From positions 3,864,663-3,928,662 of the forward strand of contig NC_043744.1 of the NCBI RefSeq assembly GCF_004337985.1: a stretch of DNA of 64,000 nt, given 5' to 3'. Source of the DNA: Pyricularia pennisetigena (taxonomy: Eukaryota > Ascomycota > Sordariomycetes > Magnaporthales > Pyriculariaceae). Within the stretch, counting starts at the first letter, position 1. Every line of letters starts with the position of its first letter. Below are positions 1 to 11,220 of the stretch, one piece after another. Below the pieces are notes generated by a model. That model had not been told where the DNA came from. It searched no databases and saw nothing but the letters and a program-made list of their open reading frames with translations. The position numbers and the translations under genes are program-made.

Positions 1-3000
1 AAGCGATTTTTTCGGCGTTATTACTTTCCTTATAAGGTAGGAAATAGGCGTATTTAGTAAATTTGTCCATTATAATTAATATGCTGTTATATTTAATTTT
101 AGTAAATGGTTTTTCGGAAGGTGGTAGTTTGACGATAAAATCCATTATAATAGTCTGCCAGGCCTTATTAGGGGTTGGTAAAGGCTGTAAAAACCCGTAA
201 GGTTTGTATTTGGCGGATTTGCTTTTTGCGCAAAGTTCGCAGTTTTTAATAGTTTTTCGTATTTTTTATCGTATTCCTTTAAAATTATAGTGCTGTTTTA
301 ACCGTTTCCATGTTTTGGAAATCCCTTGGTATCCGTAAGTTTTATTTTCGTGGATTTTCCGTATTTCCTCTGGTATGGTTACCGTGTTAATCGTTATAAA
401 ACTTCGGTAAATTGGTAAAAGGTTTCCGTTGTCGTTTGCCGTGAGGATTTTCCGTGTTTTTTCGGGTATTATATTTTTATGGTTTGGTTTTTTGCTGAAA
501 ACGTCGGCCCTACCATTTTCTGTTTTTTTTCGGTAAATAATTTTAAAATGGAATTTTAATAGGAATTTTACCCATTTAATTTGTCGTTTATTTAATATTT
601 TATTAGTGGTAAAATGGGTCAGGTTTTTGTAATCCGTGTAAACTAATATTTCGTATTTAGTTCCGGATAATTGTGGTTTCCATTTTTTAAATATTCGGAT
701 AATAGCTATAAATTTTTTATCGTGGATTTGGTAATTAAGTTTTAATTTATATAATTTTTGTGAAAAAAAGGCGTAAGGGTGCAGGCGTCTTTTTTCGTTT
801 CGTTGGCTAAATTATCCTCCGATTGCGTAATCGGATGCGTCGGTTTCGATTTCGAAGGGTTTCGTTGGGTTTAATATTTTAAGGATCGGTTTTTGTGCTA
901 TTGCATTTTGTAGCTGTTCGAAAGTTTATTGTGTTTATTCCGTCCATTGGAATTTTAGGTCCTTTTTGGTTATATTGGTTAATAGGGTGGCGATCGCGCC
1001 GTAACCTTTAATGAATTTTTTGTAAAAGTTCACGAATCCAAAAAATACCCGAACGTTTTTTACGTTTTATGGTTGGGGCTATTCCTTTACTGCTTGGATT
1101 TTTGATTTTTCCATCCTGATTTTTCCAGGGGCGATAATGTATCCTAGGAAATTGATTTATTTGCTGTAAAAAATGCATTTTTCGGGTTTAATTAAGAGTT
1201 TAGCGTTTTATAGCTTTTATAGAATTGTGTGGACGTGTTTTTTGTGTTTTTCCAACGTTTTGGAAAAAATAAGGATATCGTCCAGGTAAATAACGACAAA
1301 AATGTTTAAATATTTTTTAAAAACGTGGTTAATTATGGTTTGAAAAATTGCGGGGGCGTTGGTAAAACCGAAAAACATTACCAGGTATTTATAATGTCCT
1401 CGTTTAATGCGAAATGCTATTTTCCATTTTTCGCCTTTTTTTATGCGGATTAAGTTGTATGCTTTTTTGAGGTTTAGTGTCGTAAACCATTGTATTTGGT
1501 AAAACATGTTTCGAAATTTTCCTATTAATGGGAGCGGGTAGCAATTTTTTATTGTAATATCGTTTAGTTGTTTGTAGTCCACGTATAATCGTAATTTTCC
1601 GTTTTTCTTTGGTATAAAAAGGATTGGGTATCCTACTGGTAATATCGATGGTTTAATATAGCCTTTTTTGAGGTTTTCCGCGAAATATTCGTTTAAAATT
1701 TCCATCTGTGTCGGATTTAAACCGTATATTTTGTGGAATTTTGGTTGGGTTCCTTTTTTTAATGGTATTTTATAATCGAACGGACTGTGTTCGGGTAATC
1801 CTGTTTCGAGTTTTTGGTTAAATAATCGTATATAATTTTGGTATTTTTCTGGAATTTTGCCGTTTTTGGTCTGTTTTTTCGTGGTTTATATTGTATAATT
1901 GGATCGGTTTTGGCCTGTGGATAGTCGCTTTTTTTCCGATATTGGCTCCGGGGTTGGTCGTCCTTTTTATAGGTACGCCATTTGTTTTATTTGGTCCTTC
2001 CGTACCCTATATTTCCTGTATAAACCCTATTATGTTAAAGGTCGTTTAATAATTAGGTGTTTTTCCCATTAAATTTGGCCTGTAGTCCAATTTATCCGGG
2101 GGTTATTCCTTCTAAACCAGGGAATTCCTAAAATTATGTTTTTGTTCCCTATTTCCGTAATATTTAAAATGATTTGTTTTTTTCGTTTATAGTTTTCCAT
2201 TTAAAGATGTACGGTCTTTGTTTCGATGGTGCCGTTCCCGTATAAAATTACTTTTTTTTTTACGGTTTATAATCGATATAGTTTTTCCTTTTATCGCCAA
2301 AATATTCGTCGTTTTTTTACGATTTTTGGAAAAATGTAGTTGCTTTATATTCCGCTATTAAGGAGCGCTCGTATGGGTTTTTTATTAAATCGTATATTTA
2401 AAAATATATGTTCGTGTGTTGCTTTCGTGGTTTACGTGGCGTTTAAGGTTTTTTATTCCGTTTTTATTGCTACCGTTTGGTACCCTGTACCGTTTGGCTG
2501 TCCTAGTTTTTTGGTTTGTTGGATTCGCGTCGTGGGTCTTTATTTTTTTTGTTTCGGGGCGTATGGTTGTTTTTAACGTTGATTTTATTAAATCGGTGCC
2601 CTGTTGGTGCAGGCGTTTTTCGTGCGTTTGTAGGTATTTCGTTGTTTTTAACGTTGGGGTTCCACATAATTCTGGTTATGGGTACGGGTTTTGGTTGTCG
2701 TAATTTCGTTTCGTGCTATACCTGTGTTTTGGCTAATATATATATTTTGTAAATGTTTCGGGTGTATTCGTATTATGGGAATTATTTTTGGTTGTAGCAT
2801 GCTATAAAATAGTCGTTATAAAGGGTGAAAATTACCGCTGGTTCGGTGTTAAATCTTATTTTGATTTCCCAATTGGGTAATTTAATAATGGTATATATTT
2901 CGTGGATACCTATTGTTTTGCGTCGTCGTGGGAAAAAATCGTGGATTATTTTTCTGCTAAAATGCAATCCGCAATTGTTTCGAAAACATTTTACCCAAAA

Positions 3001-3546
3001 GATTTTTATATGTTTGGGATATTTGGTATCCAAAATTGGGTGGTTTCCGAAGGTTGGATCGATTAATCCTATGGGGTTTTATATTTGTACTCGAAATAGT
3101 ATTCCGGGAAATTGCACTAATTGGTCGTTTCGGTATAAATCGATAAGTTTTTTTTTATATATATAGGGGTTGTTTTCCCTTGCTGCATTATATAGGTTTG
3201 AAAATATAGTTTTTTTTTCGTTAGATTCGTTTTTTAACTCGTTATTAAATTCGTCCGTTGGGGTTTGTTGGATTATCCAGATGCGGTGGGTTTATCCCAA
3301 TAGTTTTGGTTTTAATTTTTTTAAGGTATTTAATTCCGTAGGTTCGGGTAATTTGGCGTTTTACCTGCGTAATTGTGCCGGTGGTTTGGTTTTAATAAGT
3401 ACACGGTTTCCTACTGCTAAAGTCCGAATGCTTTTAAGTTTTTGTGGGTACCATTTTGCGTCCATTTTTGCGCTATTGTGGATTATGCAATTATCGTTAT
3501 AATATATGGTCCAGCTTTTTAAATTATATTAATCCGGTGGTATTTA
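1..3546 (-). pseudogene. Gypsy-1 pol (linker, protease, RT, RNase H, start of integrase), degraded
   Basis: Running right to left: a Cys/His block and linker (about 2400-3200), protease remnant (about 2090-2350, ending in an LGIPWF-like strand), RT (about 1000-2000) with the catalytic IYLDDILIF box at 1265-1290 and the DYKQLN and FGFTNAPA motifs, RNase H (about 540-960), and an integrase with the CxxC half of its HHCC zinc site (NCELCAKS) near 190-230 and the start of the DDE core at 1-140. This is the Metaviridae order PR-RT-RH-INT. Many stops and shifts interrupt it. The longest surviving open stretch is the RT palm, 1217-1705. Confidence 0.88.
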
Positions 3547-4461
3547 TTAGTGGGTGGTGGTATTTAATTTTCGTGGTTTTTTGGAATCGGGGTGTAAATC
3601 CGGAGTATTTTGGGGATAAAATTTGGTTATATATCCTGGTTTTTCGCATTTAAAATATTTACTATTTTTGGGATTTTTGCGCGGTTTTTTATATTGGGTC
3701 GCGTTAAAATCCATAAGTCCGTTATATATTCCGTAGGAAATACTGTATTGGCGAAGCGGTTTAAAATATTGGTATTTGCGTCCCGTATTAGTTTGTCGCA
3801 AAATTGGCCCCTATACGCTGCGTTTTTCGCGTCGTTCCAATTTCCGTTCGTAAAATCGGTTATCGATTTTAACTGTTAATTTTACGTATTCGGTTAGGGT
3901 ATCGGGTCGTTTTTTTTTAATAAATTCGTTTTTAATTTTTTTTTTAAGTCCCGCATAAAAACGTGCCATTAAGGCTTCGGGGCCCCATAGTAATTTGGCG
4001 GTAATTTGTCGAAATTTACTGGTATATTTAAATGCCGATTTAATTTGGGTAAAGCGTACCAATTTACGTTTAACCGTACGTTCCTCGTTTAGGCTGCCGA
4101 ATATTCCTTTAAAACATTTTTCGAAATTTTTATAATCGTCGAAAATGCGGTTGGTTTCAGCTTTACGGTTTTTTTCCTTATCGTAGTCCAAATAGTTTCG
4201 TAGAATTGGTTCGAACCAGGTAAACGCATCGCCCCTTAATAACGAAATTGCGTAAATAACCTTTTTTGCGTTATTATCGAAATTATCCTCGTTAAAATAA
4301 AGGTAGGCCCGGGTTCCCGTAAAAAATCCCTGCAAGGTACCTGGGGTGCCATTATAAGGTAATAGTAAAAGGTATTTAATATAATTTTTATTGGTTCGAT
4401 TAATTTATTCGGTTATTCGTTCCTGGAATTGTCGATTTTTTGTTTGGAGCGTCGCGACCAT
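3547..4461 (-). pseudogene. Gypsy-1 gag (retrotransposon Gag + zinc knuckle), degraded
   Basis: Capsid-like Gag that would assemble the cytoplasmic particle. The start is taken at the ATG whose complement lies at 4459-4461, the same place as in Gypsy-3. The core is the Retrotrans_gag helical region (motifs FFTGTRAY, FTWFEPILRNYL, FEKCFKGIFG) at 3811-4335. Downstream, at about 3570-3690, is a CCHC zinc knuckle in which Cys and His are replaced by Tyr (YFKCEKPGYITKFY), changes that single transitions produce. A stop after the first ~25 codons and a frame break between core and knuckle make it non-functional. Confidence 0.85.
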
Positions 4462-4596
4462 TTAACGCAAAGCGTTAGCGCTGGCCGGAACGTTAATAGT
4501 AAAAAGGGTTTAAAGGGTGGTTTTGTTGGAAAATATTGTTTCGGCGATACTATTCGGTATATTTTAAAGTAAAATATTAAATAAAAGTAATTAAAA

Positions 4597-5051
4597 TATT
4601 ATAATTAAAATATCGGGTAATTTGTTTTTAGGGTAAAATATAATGGGTTAAAGCAATTGAACGTTTTAATTGGGTAATTGGGGTTTTTAATAATTGGGGT
4701 GAAATTATAATCGTTTTTAAGTAAATATTAAAGTTAATTAGAGTTTAATTGCTGTTAAATAATCCTAAAATCGAATTTATTTATATGGTAATAAGCGTGC
4801 CTTATATAGATTATATTCCGAATATAATCTCCTTTAATCTGTTACAAATCGCAGAAATTATTTCGCCTGATTTGTTGTGATTTTTTAAGGATTATTGAAA
4901 TTACCTTTTTGGCGATCACGTGGCGTCACGTGACTTTTCCCTTAGGTAATCGATGTTCTGTTGTCGGCGATTTCTTTGGGCGAATGTCGTTAGGAGGGGT
5001 GTGACCCCGCCTGGCCTCATTGGTACCGACCCATCTTGTCTGGTCGTAACA
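4597..5051 (-). repeat. 5' LTR of Gypsy-1 (455 bases)
   Basis: Same length as both LTRs of Gypsy-2 and aligned to them end to end. On the minus strand it starts TGTTACGACC and should end CGTAACA, but the inner end has decayed to CATAATA-like sequence, which RIP-type transitions explain. Confidence 0.92.
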
Positions 5052-5056
5052 TTTCG

Positions 5057-5741
5057 GTATTATTACCCATATTATTTATAAAACCCTCCCTACCGTTAAT
5101 TATAACGTTTAATTTACAATTTTAATTTTTTAAAAATTTTAAAGTCGCCGAAATTGCGCAGACCGTCGAAAACCTACCTTTTTTACCCAAATAGGTCGTT
5201 TTTTTTTATTTTTTCCAATTCGGCCATTATAATTATTAGTTTTTTCCGCGGTAATAACGAGGAAATTAACCGTAAAACGTTCGCATTTTTTTATATTTTT
5301 TCCCCGTTTACCCAAAATTCCCACGTCGCCCCGTATACCGGTTGGAACGTTTTTAACGACTTTTTTTATACCCGTGGCGACCGGAAACCCGCTTTTACCA
5401 TTACCTTCCCCAAAATAAAAGTTTTATCCTGGCCCGCCGTTTGGGATTTGTACGATAATTTCCAAAAAATTACCCGGTACCCAAAACTCGGTTATTTTTA
5501 TTAGACGTTACAATTTTACCAAAATTTAATCCGTTGGTCGCGGTGTTACCGCCGTTTACGATAAATTGCGTTTTAATTCCTTCGGTTAAACCGTTATTAT
5601 TTTTTGGTATAAGGACGTAGCCATCGATGGCCAAACTTTTAACTTTACTTCCAAAATGCGTAATATTTGGAGCGGTCTTACCGGCGGTAAACGCAACCCT
5701 GCGTAAGTGCTCTCTTCACTTTTTTTCCTCCTAGTTTCGGA
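5057..5741. other. RIP-like, AT-rich gap with an unrecognised ORF
   Basis: Between the Gypsy-1 LTR and the GC-balanced island. A plus-strand open frame runs 5154-5504 (116 codons) and holds a VFNDFFYTRGDRKPAF stretch that faintly recalls the phosphatidylserine decarboxylase family; the match is too short to call. The frame after it (about 5510-5700) reads well if TAA stops are former CAA. Probably a RIP-damaged fragment of a repeated gene. Confidence 0.3.
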
Positions 5742-6619
5742 ATGGCAGAAGCTCACAAAAGCCCATTTTGCTGTAGTTACGGAGACGCGGATGGCCTTAA
5801 AGCGGTCCCGGGGAAATTCCGAGAATTCCTACCCATTATGTCGGCAGAAGCCGCCATACGCGTTCCTGACCACCAACCATGGGACCACACCATCGAGCTC
5901 AAGGAAGGAGCCAAACCCACTTGGGGCCCTCTTTACCCCCTGAGCGAAAGAGAACTTAATGTCCTCAGGCCCTGGCTAGAAAAGAATCTCCAAGCCGGAC
6001 GCATACGACGCTCTAAGTCGTCGGCGGGCTCCCCCTTACTGTTCGCTGAGAAGAAGGACCCCCTCGACCCTCTGCGCCCTTTCATTGACTACCGAGACCT
6101 CAACTCAAAAAGCGTACCGGTCCTATGCCCGATACCACTCATCACGAAATTCCAAGATAGACTCAGAAAGGCTTATTGGATGACGAAGATCGACCTCAAG
6201 ACCGGGTTTAACCTCATCCGGATGAAAGAAGGCCACGAATGGCTTACAGCATTCCGCTGCAAATACGGCCTCTTCGAGTACACAGTAATGCCGATGGGAC
6301 TCATCAATGCACCCGCAACATTCCAGAGCCTGATGCACCACATCTTTATGGACCTTATCGACTCAGGATTGCTGGTTTACCTGGACGATCTGTTGATCTA
6401 TGCAGAAACAGAGGAAGAGCATGACAGAATAGTCCGGGAAGTCCTCAAAAGACTTATCAACACAACCTGGCAGTCGCTCCTCGGAAATGCAGCTGGGGCG
6501 TCTAAGAAGTCGAATTTCTCGGCCATATGATCCGTCGTGACGGCATTGCCATGGCCAACTCCAAAGTTAACGCCATCCTGCAATGGAAAGAGCCGAAGAC
6601 TCTCAAAGACTGCCAATCC
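5742..6619 (+). pseudogene. Ty3/Gypsy reverse transcriptase fragment (GC-balanced, different family)
   Basis: The open frame from 5742 carries the whole RT core: the entry motif GPLYPLSERELNVLRPWL, the FIDYRDLN motif, the MPMGLINAPATFQ motif and the catalytic LVYLDDLLIYAETEEEH near 6376-6424. At about 6475 the frame shifts and the thumb continues in the frame that opens at 6527 (MIRRDGIAMANSKV, then WKEPKTLKDCQSF). No protease, RNase H or integrase follows; at about 6620 the same frame runs into helicase-like sequence. Base composition is unlike the neighbouring Gypsy-1, so this is an unrelated lineage that escaped RIP. It is a fragment and cannot work alone. Confidence 0.85.
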
Positions 6620-7119
6620 TTCGTCGACGACACAATATTGCATTTTGGACCCCCGGCGGGCATTTTGCTGACGTCCGAGGCGACCGTCGGCTACGGGTTC
6701 GTGGGGCTTCCACCAGACGCGATCCTCGTAACGCCGGTAAAAGTGAAAATCGAGCCCGTGGGGAAAAGGTCGTGGCAGACGCGCACAGCGTACCGACGGG
6801 GGTTGCCGTGCGCGGCGGCGTTTGCGTGCACCGATTATAAAATCCAAGGGAGGTCACCGGATAGGATCGCGCTAGAGCTGCGCGGCACGCTGACGACGAG
6901 GGTCGACGGCGTGCCGGTGGCCTCTGCCTGCGACCCCTACAGCCTGTACGTGCAGTTGTCGCGCTGTACGACACTGGGCGGTATTAAGCTCCTTTCGGAG
7001 GTGCGAGAGAAGGATTTCGTGGACAACCGGGTGCCGCAGGCGATGGCGGAGGCGGAGGCTGCGCTGGGGGCGGCTAAGCGAGGCCACGGTCGAGGCCTAC
7101 GAGCGAAATTGGATAGATG
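6620..7119 (+). pseudogene. C-terminal fragment of a PIF1-like DNA helicase, fused to the RT fragment
   Basis: In frame with the RT tail, and starting after CQSFVDDT, the protein changes to a helicase end: a GFVGLPPDAILVTPVKVKIE strand, then AFACTDYKIQGRSPDRI, which resembles the motif-V-type 'hints of Q-G-x-S' segment of superfamily 1B helicases, then SLYVQLSRCTTLGGIKLL, resembling motif VI (YVALSRVxxxxGLxLL). The Walker A and DEAD-like boxes are absent, so only the last roughly 160 residues remain. The family could be a stand-alone fungal PIF1 relative or the helicase half of a Helitron; the fragment cannot decide. Confidence 0.6.
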
Positions 7120-7310
7120 AGGTCGCAATTCGAGAATTGTTTTCAAAGCCATCCCGGCTGTGGATACTTGGAGTCTCGACCTTCATTGCTCAAAGCAAAC
7201 CCGTCTCGACTTTTGGCCGTCGGCTCAACACACGATTGTCATATCTTTTTCAGGGGGACCGATGTGAAAGACACAATCCAGTATGCGATCTTGAGCTATG
7301 CTTGGGGTGC
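7120..7310 (+). pseudogene. N-terminal fragment of a HET (heterokaryon incompatibility) domain protein
   Basis: The frame 7117-7503 begins with a CFQSHPGC motif, a PSRLLAVG strand and ends the recognisable part with YAILSYAWG. That order (C-x3-H-x2-C, P-x-R-hhDVG, YhALSYxWG) is the usual start of the HET domain, which mediates self/non-self cell death in filamentous ascomycetes. The rest of the domain is missing: after AWG the sequence no longer resembles HET. Assigned from family knowledge of about 60 residues. Confidence 0.5.
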
Positions 7311-7760
7311 CGCCGAAGAAGCAGCCGTCCTGAAGGCAGCCATGACAAACGTCGACAACATACAGGACAGATTGAGGGATCTAACTTACGAACTTCCCCA
7401 CGATCCATTCACGATAGCCACTATCGCACCTTTCGATAAACCCAAACATAGCATTTGTATACCTGGGTTTAAAATGGATAATTATCAAAGAGACATGGTA
7501 TGAGGCCCGCGACTTAAAAATTCACCAGTACTGCTGGAAACCTTTCACAGGGAATATCCAGACGCAGCAGGACCTCCGGTAAACCTGCAACAATGGATTA
7601 GGAGCGCAGCAGAGGATGCTTTCGCTGATGACGGACCCGAGGATAATGTCGCTGAGCACGATGCAAAAAAGACACGAAAACGAGGGAAGGCCCCGGAAGA
7701 CACGCGTAACAAGGTGAAGACTCTGATCGCCTGCGTCGATCAGGCCTTAGAGGGGGGTAA
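7311..7760 (+). other. Unassigned coding-like remnant
   Basis: Open frame to 7503, then another open frame from 7504 to about 7758 (85 codons, acidic then Lys/Arg-rich: KKTRKRGKAPEDTRNKVK). Codon composition is protein-like but I do not recognise the family. A helicase of the SNF2 type is possible from a DLKIHQYCW stretch near 7515-7540, but this is weak. Confidence 0.3.
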
Positions 7761-7976
7761 TGTGAGGATCAGGCCCCCAGACCTACCCTGAGAATCACAA
7801 CTCCACTCCACCAGCCACGCGAAGCCTGGGGTCGTGCAAAGGGTCCACTAGCCCCGGATTTAAACGCGTCTCTCCAGCGCGTCGTTGATCGTGGTTTCTC
7901 TCTTCTCTTCAGTTTAGAATCTTCGTTAATAGTGCCTAATACACTGAGGTTCTCCAATGTACGCCCGGCCGTGACA
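7761..7976 (-). repeat. 216-base solo LTR, minus orientation
   Basis: On the minus strand it starts TGTCACGGCC and ends TCCTCACA, the TG...CA form of an LTR. Flanks are GGTAA (7756-7760) and GGTAT (7977-7981), a four-of-five match that fits a decayed TSD. A related copy is at 59545 on the plus strand, sharing the stretch GAGAATCTCAGTGTATTAGG almost exactly. It could be the LTR of the GC-balanced Gypsy family whose RT lies at 5742-6619. Confidence 0.65.
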
Positions 7977-8051
7977 GGTATTTAATTTTCTAGTAAAGAA
8001 AACGAGCATATTAGCTTATAAATTAGATAAAAGCAGGGTTTTACCCTAAGG

Positions 8052-10470
8052 CTATCTCTCTGCCGACACCTTTGGATCTTTGCGGGCTTCCTCGATAATT
8101 CCTCTCATCCGAGCATACAATCCTATCTCCTCTGTTTCCCATCTGCCACCATTCGGAAATACTGCTTTCCGTAGTCGGTTAACCCAAGGTATCAATGGCT
8201 GGTAGTATGAGGTAAAGTTATCCTCTGCGGATTTAATAAAATCCTGTTCATGAGACACTTGTCCCTTTTTCTCCTTTGCCAACAATTCTATGCTGATGTA
8301 ATTCCATTGGTCAAACTCAGGAATGACTCTGCCCTCATCTGACCCATTGTAGTGAATGCATATCCAAAACAGCACCCAGAAGAACGACTCAAGGTCGTGC
8401 ATGAATGAGTGCTGCTCGCCTAGAAGCGCCCCAATTGCCATGAACGCCCGCGTGCCTGTCTTGCCCTTTGCTCCAGAGGCGCCCTTTCGTGTCTCTCGTA
8501 CGGCGAGGTCGAGATCGATCAAAAAGGAGGGCCAGCAGAGGTTGTCATCCTCGTTGATTATCAGATTGTTGATGGAAATATCTCGATGAAGGAATCCAGC
8601 CTTGAGCAAGGACTCGTGTCCCTGGATGCAACCCTCGAGCGCGGCAAGGAGAGCCGACCGAGAGCTTGCCTTGTAAATGGGATTTCCATAGTCACGGAGG
8701 ATGACACGTCGGTGCACACGGTTCGATAATCCGTCGCCGCTAACCTTGGTTGGGGATGCCGAACAGGATCGTTTGCTGGGGGGGAGGGTGGCGCCAATTC
8801 GGCTAGATGATCGCTTCTTGCCAGCAGTGCTGCTACTGCTGCGGCCTCTCCGCGAAGCACCAGACACGATTGTGTTCGGAAGCGGCATCGAGCGTTCCGG
8901 CCGATAATTCGTAGCTGCTGTAATGTCCAGTCCTCCGCGAACGTTGCTCCGAATATCGTCATCCGTGCCATGGACTTGAACAGTCTCGTGGTGGTAGTAT
9001 CGGGCCACGTTGACCACACCCTTCTCGGTTGCCTCTTGGAGCAGGTCCCCTTCATCCTCGCGCTCCGTATACTGCCATGAGTCCTTGATTACCAGTTTTG
9101 TCTTTGGGTCTTCTTCGCGGTGCGCTCTCCAGCAAGTCGTCGCGCGGCCGGCGACGCAAGGGACACGCGTCATCAGCTCGTCAATGATGAGACGCTCTGT
9201 CCGGCTGTCCCGCTCGATCACAATGAACCGCTGGCCCTCTGCCGTGACCACGGTAGGATCGAAGCCAAGCTCCTCCTCGCTCATCCACAGAAAGCCAAGA
9301 ATCGTGGTAACAAACTCCAGCCCATCTTCGTTGATGTCGAACTTTTCGGATGCGATCCCGCCTAGCCGATCAAACTCCCATAACCTCATGAGAGGTCCGC
9401 AGAGAGTGAAGCCCAAAACAAATCGCCGGGTGTCTTGGGCTGCGAGGACTTCTCTCGCGTACCTCCCCAGATCAAGCCATGCCTTTGAGGCTTTGTCAGC
9501 AGAGCGGTTGCTCTTGAGCTCTCCAGGCACAAGGATATGCGACCAGTGATATTTTGAATCTTTTCCGGCCTCGGGGTTGTCGACCAAGCCGATGTCCAGC
9601 TTCCGCTCTCCTGTTGAACCCTGAATCGGCTTATTAGGCTGTGCCAGTGGTCTTCGTCGACGTGTTGGGGTCGGCCTATAGGTCTCTGCAAATGCGTCCA
9701 ACTTTGGGATTATATCGTCAAACCAGGCCAGTACGTCGCTTTCCTTTGCATCTGACGGCCATCCGCGCCACCCTTCGCTGCCAAAAAGTGGATTGTCGCC
9801 TTCGGTGCACTTCTTCAAGACGGCCTCAGAAGCTGCATGTAGGCCTGCCACGCGCCCGAAAAAAACGTCGCGGGCGCCAGGAAGCCCAACATAGAGCGGA
9901 CCAAGCTCCGACCTAAGAACCCTATCCACATCTTGACGGTATTCCGAGGAGTTGGCGAAACTGCCAGTGTTGTGTAGCCATGGGGTTTGCTGGAAGGAAG
10001 ATAGTACAGATGGCACCAGGCGGGGAGGAGGGGTGGACTTGGCGACGACCCGGTAGACTTGATCCCAGATCAGGGCATCGTTTGGATCATCGGCAAGGGC
10101 TGCACGCAGGAGGGGCTTGATACGGTCGAGGTCGAAGTCGTCGGAAGCAACGGCCGAATTGAGTCTTGCAATGTCGCCGAGGACGTTTTTGCCTGTACCG
10201 CCGGAGCGGAGCAGACGAGAGGCGGGAAGGATCTGTAGCGTCGAAAAAAGGAGGAGGACAATGGTTTGGAGATCTGAGTCAAGGTTAGAGGGGCGTACTA
10301 AAGCGAGGCCGGCAGGTCGTTCTACCTTCTTGGTCAAGTTGGCCCACCGCGTCAGGGGTGCGCGGCACCTCCTTCTCGTCGCAGATCGAGTAGAATGATG
10401 CGTGAAAGGCAGCAAGGCCATTTCCGATAGGGTTATCCCTAATGATCTCTGACCGAGATCGATCTGTCAT
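8052..10470 (-). CDS. FunK1-type protein kinase (two exons, about 788 aa)
   Basis: Fungus-specific protein kinase of the FunK1 family; substrates are unknown. Exon 1 is 10326-10470 (start MTDRSRSEIIRDNPIGNG, matching the start of the broken copy upstream), then a 52-base intron 10274-10325 with GTAGAA donor, CTAAC branch site and CAG acceptor, then exon 2 8052-10273; the lengths sum to 2367 bases. N-terminal helical region roughly to residue 260, then a split kinase fold: the beta strand block around DIGLVDN/WSHILVPGELKS, an inserted Ser/Arg/Lys-rich low-complexity stretch (about residues 530-575), catalytic loop HRDISINNLI near 611, LIDLDLAV in place of DFG near 635, and GTRAFMAIG as the activation/APE region. 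Replacement of DFG by DLD is common in this family. No stops, normal composition, so it looks intact. An unspliced start in exon 2's upstream frame (10421) is possible but would lose the conserved N terminus. Confidence 0.88.
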
Positions 10471-10484
10471 GGCGGACTTGATAA

Positions 10485-10877
10485 CGGCGCGGTAGACTTG
10501 ATCCCAGATCAGGGCATCGGCTGGATCATCGGCGACGGCTGTATGCAGGAAAGGCTCGGCACGGTTGAAGACGAAATGGTCGGGAGCGAGAGTTCAAGTC
10601 GTAGAAGGCCTCAAAGGATACCGCGATCTTTCATATCAGATAGCAGGTCGCCAGCGGCAAGGTTTGGCGCCGTTCTCAGAAAGCCGCGAATGACATCCCG
10701 GAGTTCTTGCGTGTCAATTGAGGAGCACGTTTAACGGAGCATTTGCTATCCCTTGTCAAATCGTCCTGCGTCCGCATTCCGTGGGCCTTTTTATCTTCGG
10801 GGATCGAATTGAACGAGACGCGGACCCTTTCCAATAGGATTATCTTGAATAATCTCTCGCCTGGGTCTATCTGCCAT
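10485..10877 (-). pseudogene. Partial, frameshifted second copy of the FunK1 N terminus
   Basis: It starts with MADRPRREIIQDNPIGKG (ATG complement at 10875-10877), parallel to the start of the intact gene, then breaks frame; a later stretch reads DVIRGFLRTAPNLAAGDLLS, and its end reads ALIWDQVYRAVIKSAM, which parallels ALIWDQVYRVVAKS near residue 110 of the intact gene. The last codons run straight into the ATG of the intact gene at 10470. The nucleotide match 10490-10590 versus 10055-10160 is easy to see by eye. So a truncated paralogue sits head-to-tail directly upstream, and the intact gene's promoter region is made of it. Confidence 0.8.
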
Positions 10878-11135
10878 GGCGGATTGGATGCTGAGATGGA
10901 AAGACCGTCGGACGCAACCGAGGTAAAATCGAAATCACGGTTGCTGCCAGCCATCCAAATGCACGTGCTGATAGTCTTATCAGTATGTGGGCCCTTCCAA
11001 TGCCTCCTCATCCGCCTCCTTGGGCTACTGGCCTGGCAGGGCGCTAGGACCTAAAAGAGGAGAAAACAACAAAACAAGGATCACGTCTGGTCCTCAAAGA
11101 CTGGCTGATCGGCCAAAACTTGCTTAATTGGGGTA

Positions 11136-11186
11136 GTCTCAGTACTCAGACTAGACCCCCCTGCTCCGCAGTGAGGACCGAACGCT
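11136..11186 (+). repeat. End fragment of the T element (module B)
   Basis: Starts GTCTCAGTACTCAGACTAGA directly after TA and matches the module-B end of T1 (21611) and T3 for about 50 bases, then the match stops. Confidence 0.7.
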
Positions 11187-11220
11187 GAGTTCAGACATGA
11201 GCCCGGTTCAGAAACTCGCT

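Larger units (their letters stand above)
1..5051 (-). mobile_element. Gypsy-1: chromodomain-type Ty3/Gypsy element, left part outside window
   Basis: Only the 5' two thirds (minus strand) lie in the window: 5' LTR, gag, protease, RT, RNase H and the first part of integrase. Order and sequence match Gypsy-2 and Gypsy-3 further right, which are complete. The 3' LTR, chromodomain and antisense ORF are beyond base 1. The base after the 5' LTR begins TTTCG, which should be the TSD; the other copy is off the window. The reading frames are broken throughout by stops that C-to-T or G-to-A changes would explain, so the copy is inactive by inspection. Confidence 0.93.

Noticed and set aside
2340..3879. 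Overlapping plus-strand ORFs rich in Phe, Trp, Cys and Val
   Set aside because: They are the reverse complement of Gypsy-1 gag/linker sequence; equivalent ORFs recur opposite Gypsy-2 (31279-32746) and Gypsy-3 (40146-41651), and they lack ordered motifs.
5154..5504. Phosphatidylserine decarboxylase fragment
   Set aside because: Only a ten-residue block recalls the family and no catalytic GST motif is present. Left unassigned.
6398..6974. Minus-strand ORFs opposite the RT/helicase mosaic
   Set aside because: Shadows of the plus-strand frames, which carry the conserved motifs.
9010..9549. 179-codon plus-strand ORF within the kinase gene
   Set aside because: Antisense shadow of the FunK1 coding frame; Ser/Arg-rich composition is typical of a shadow.
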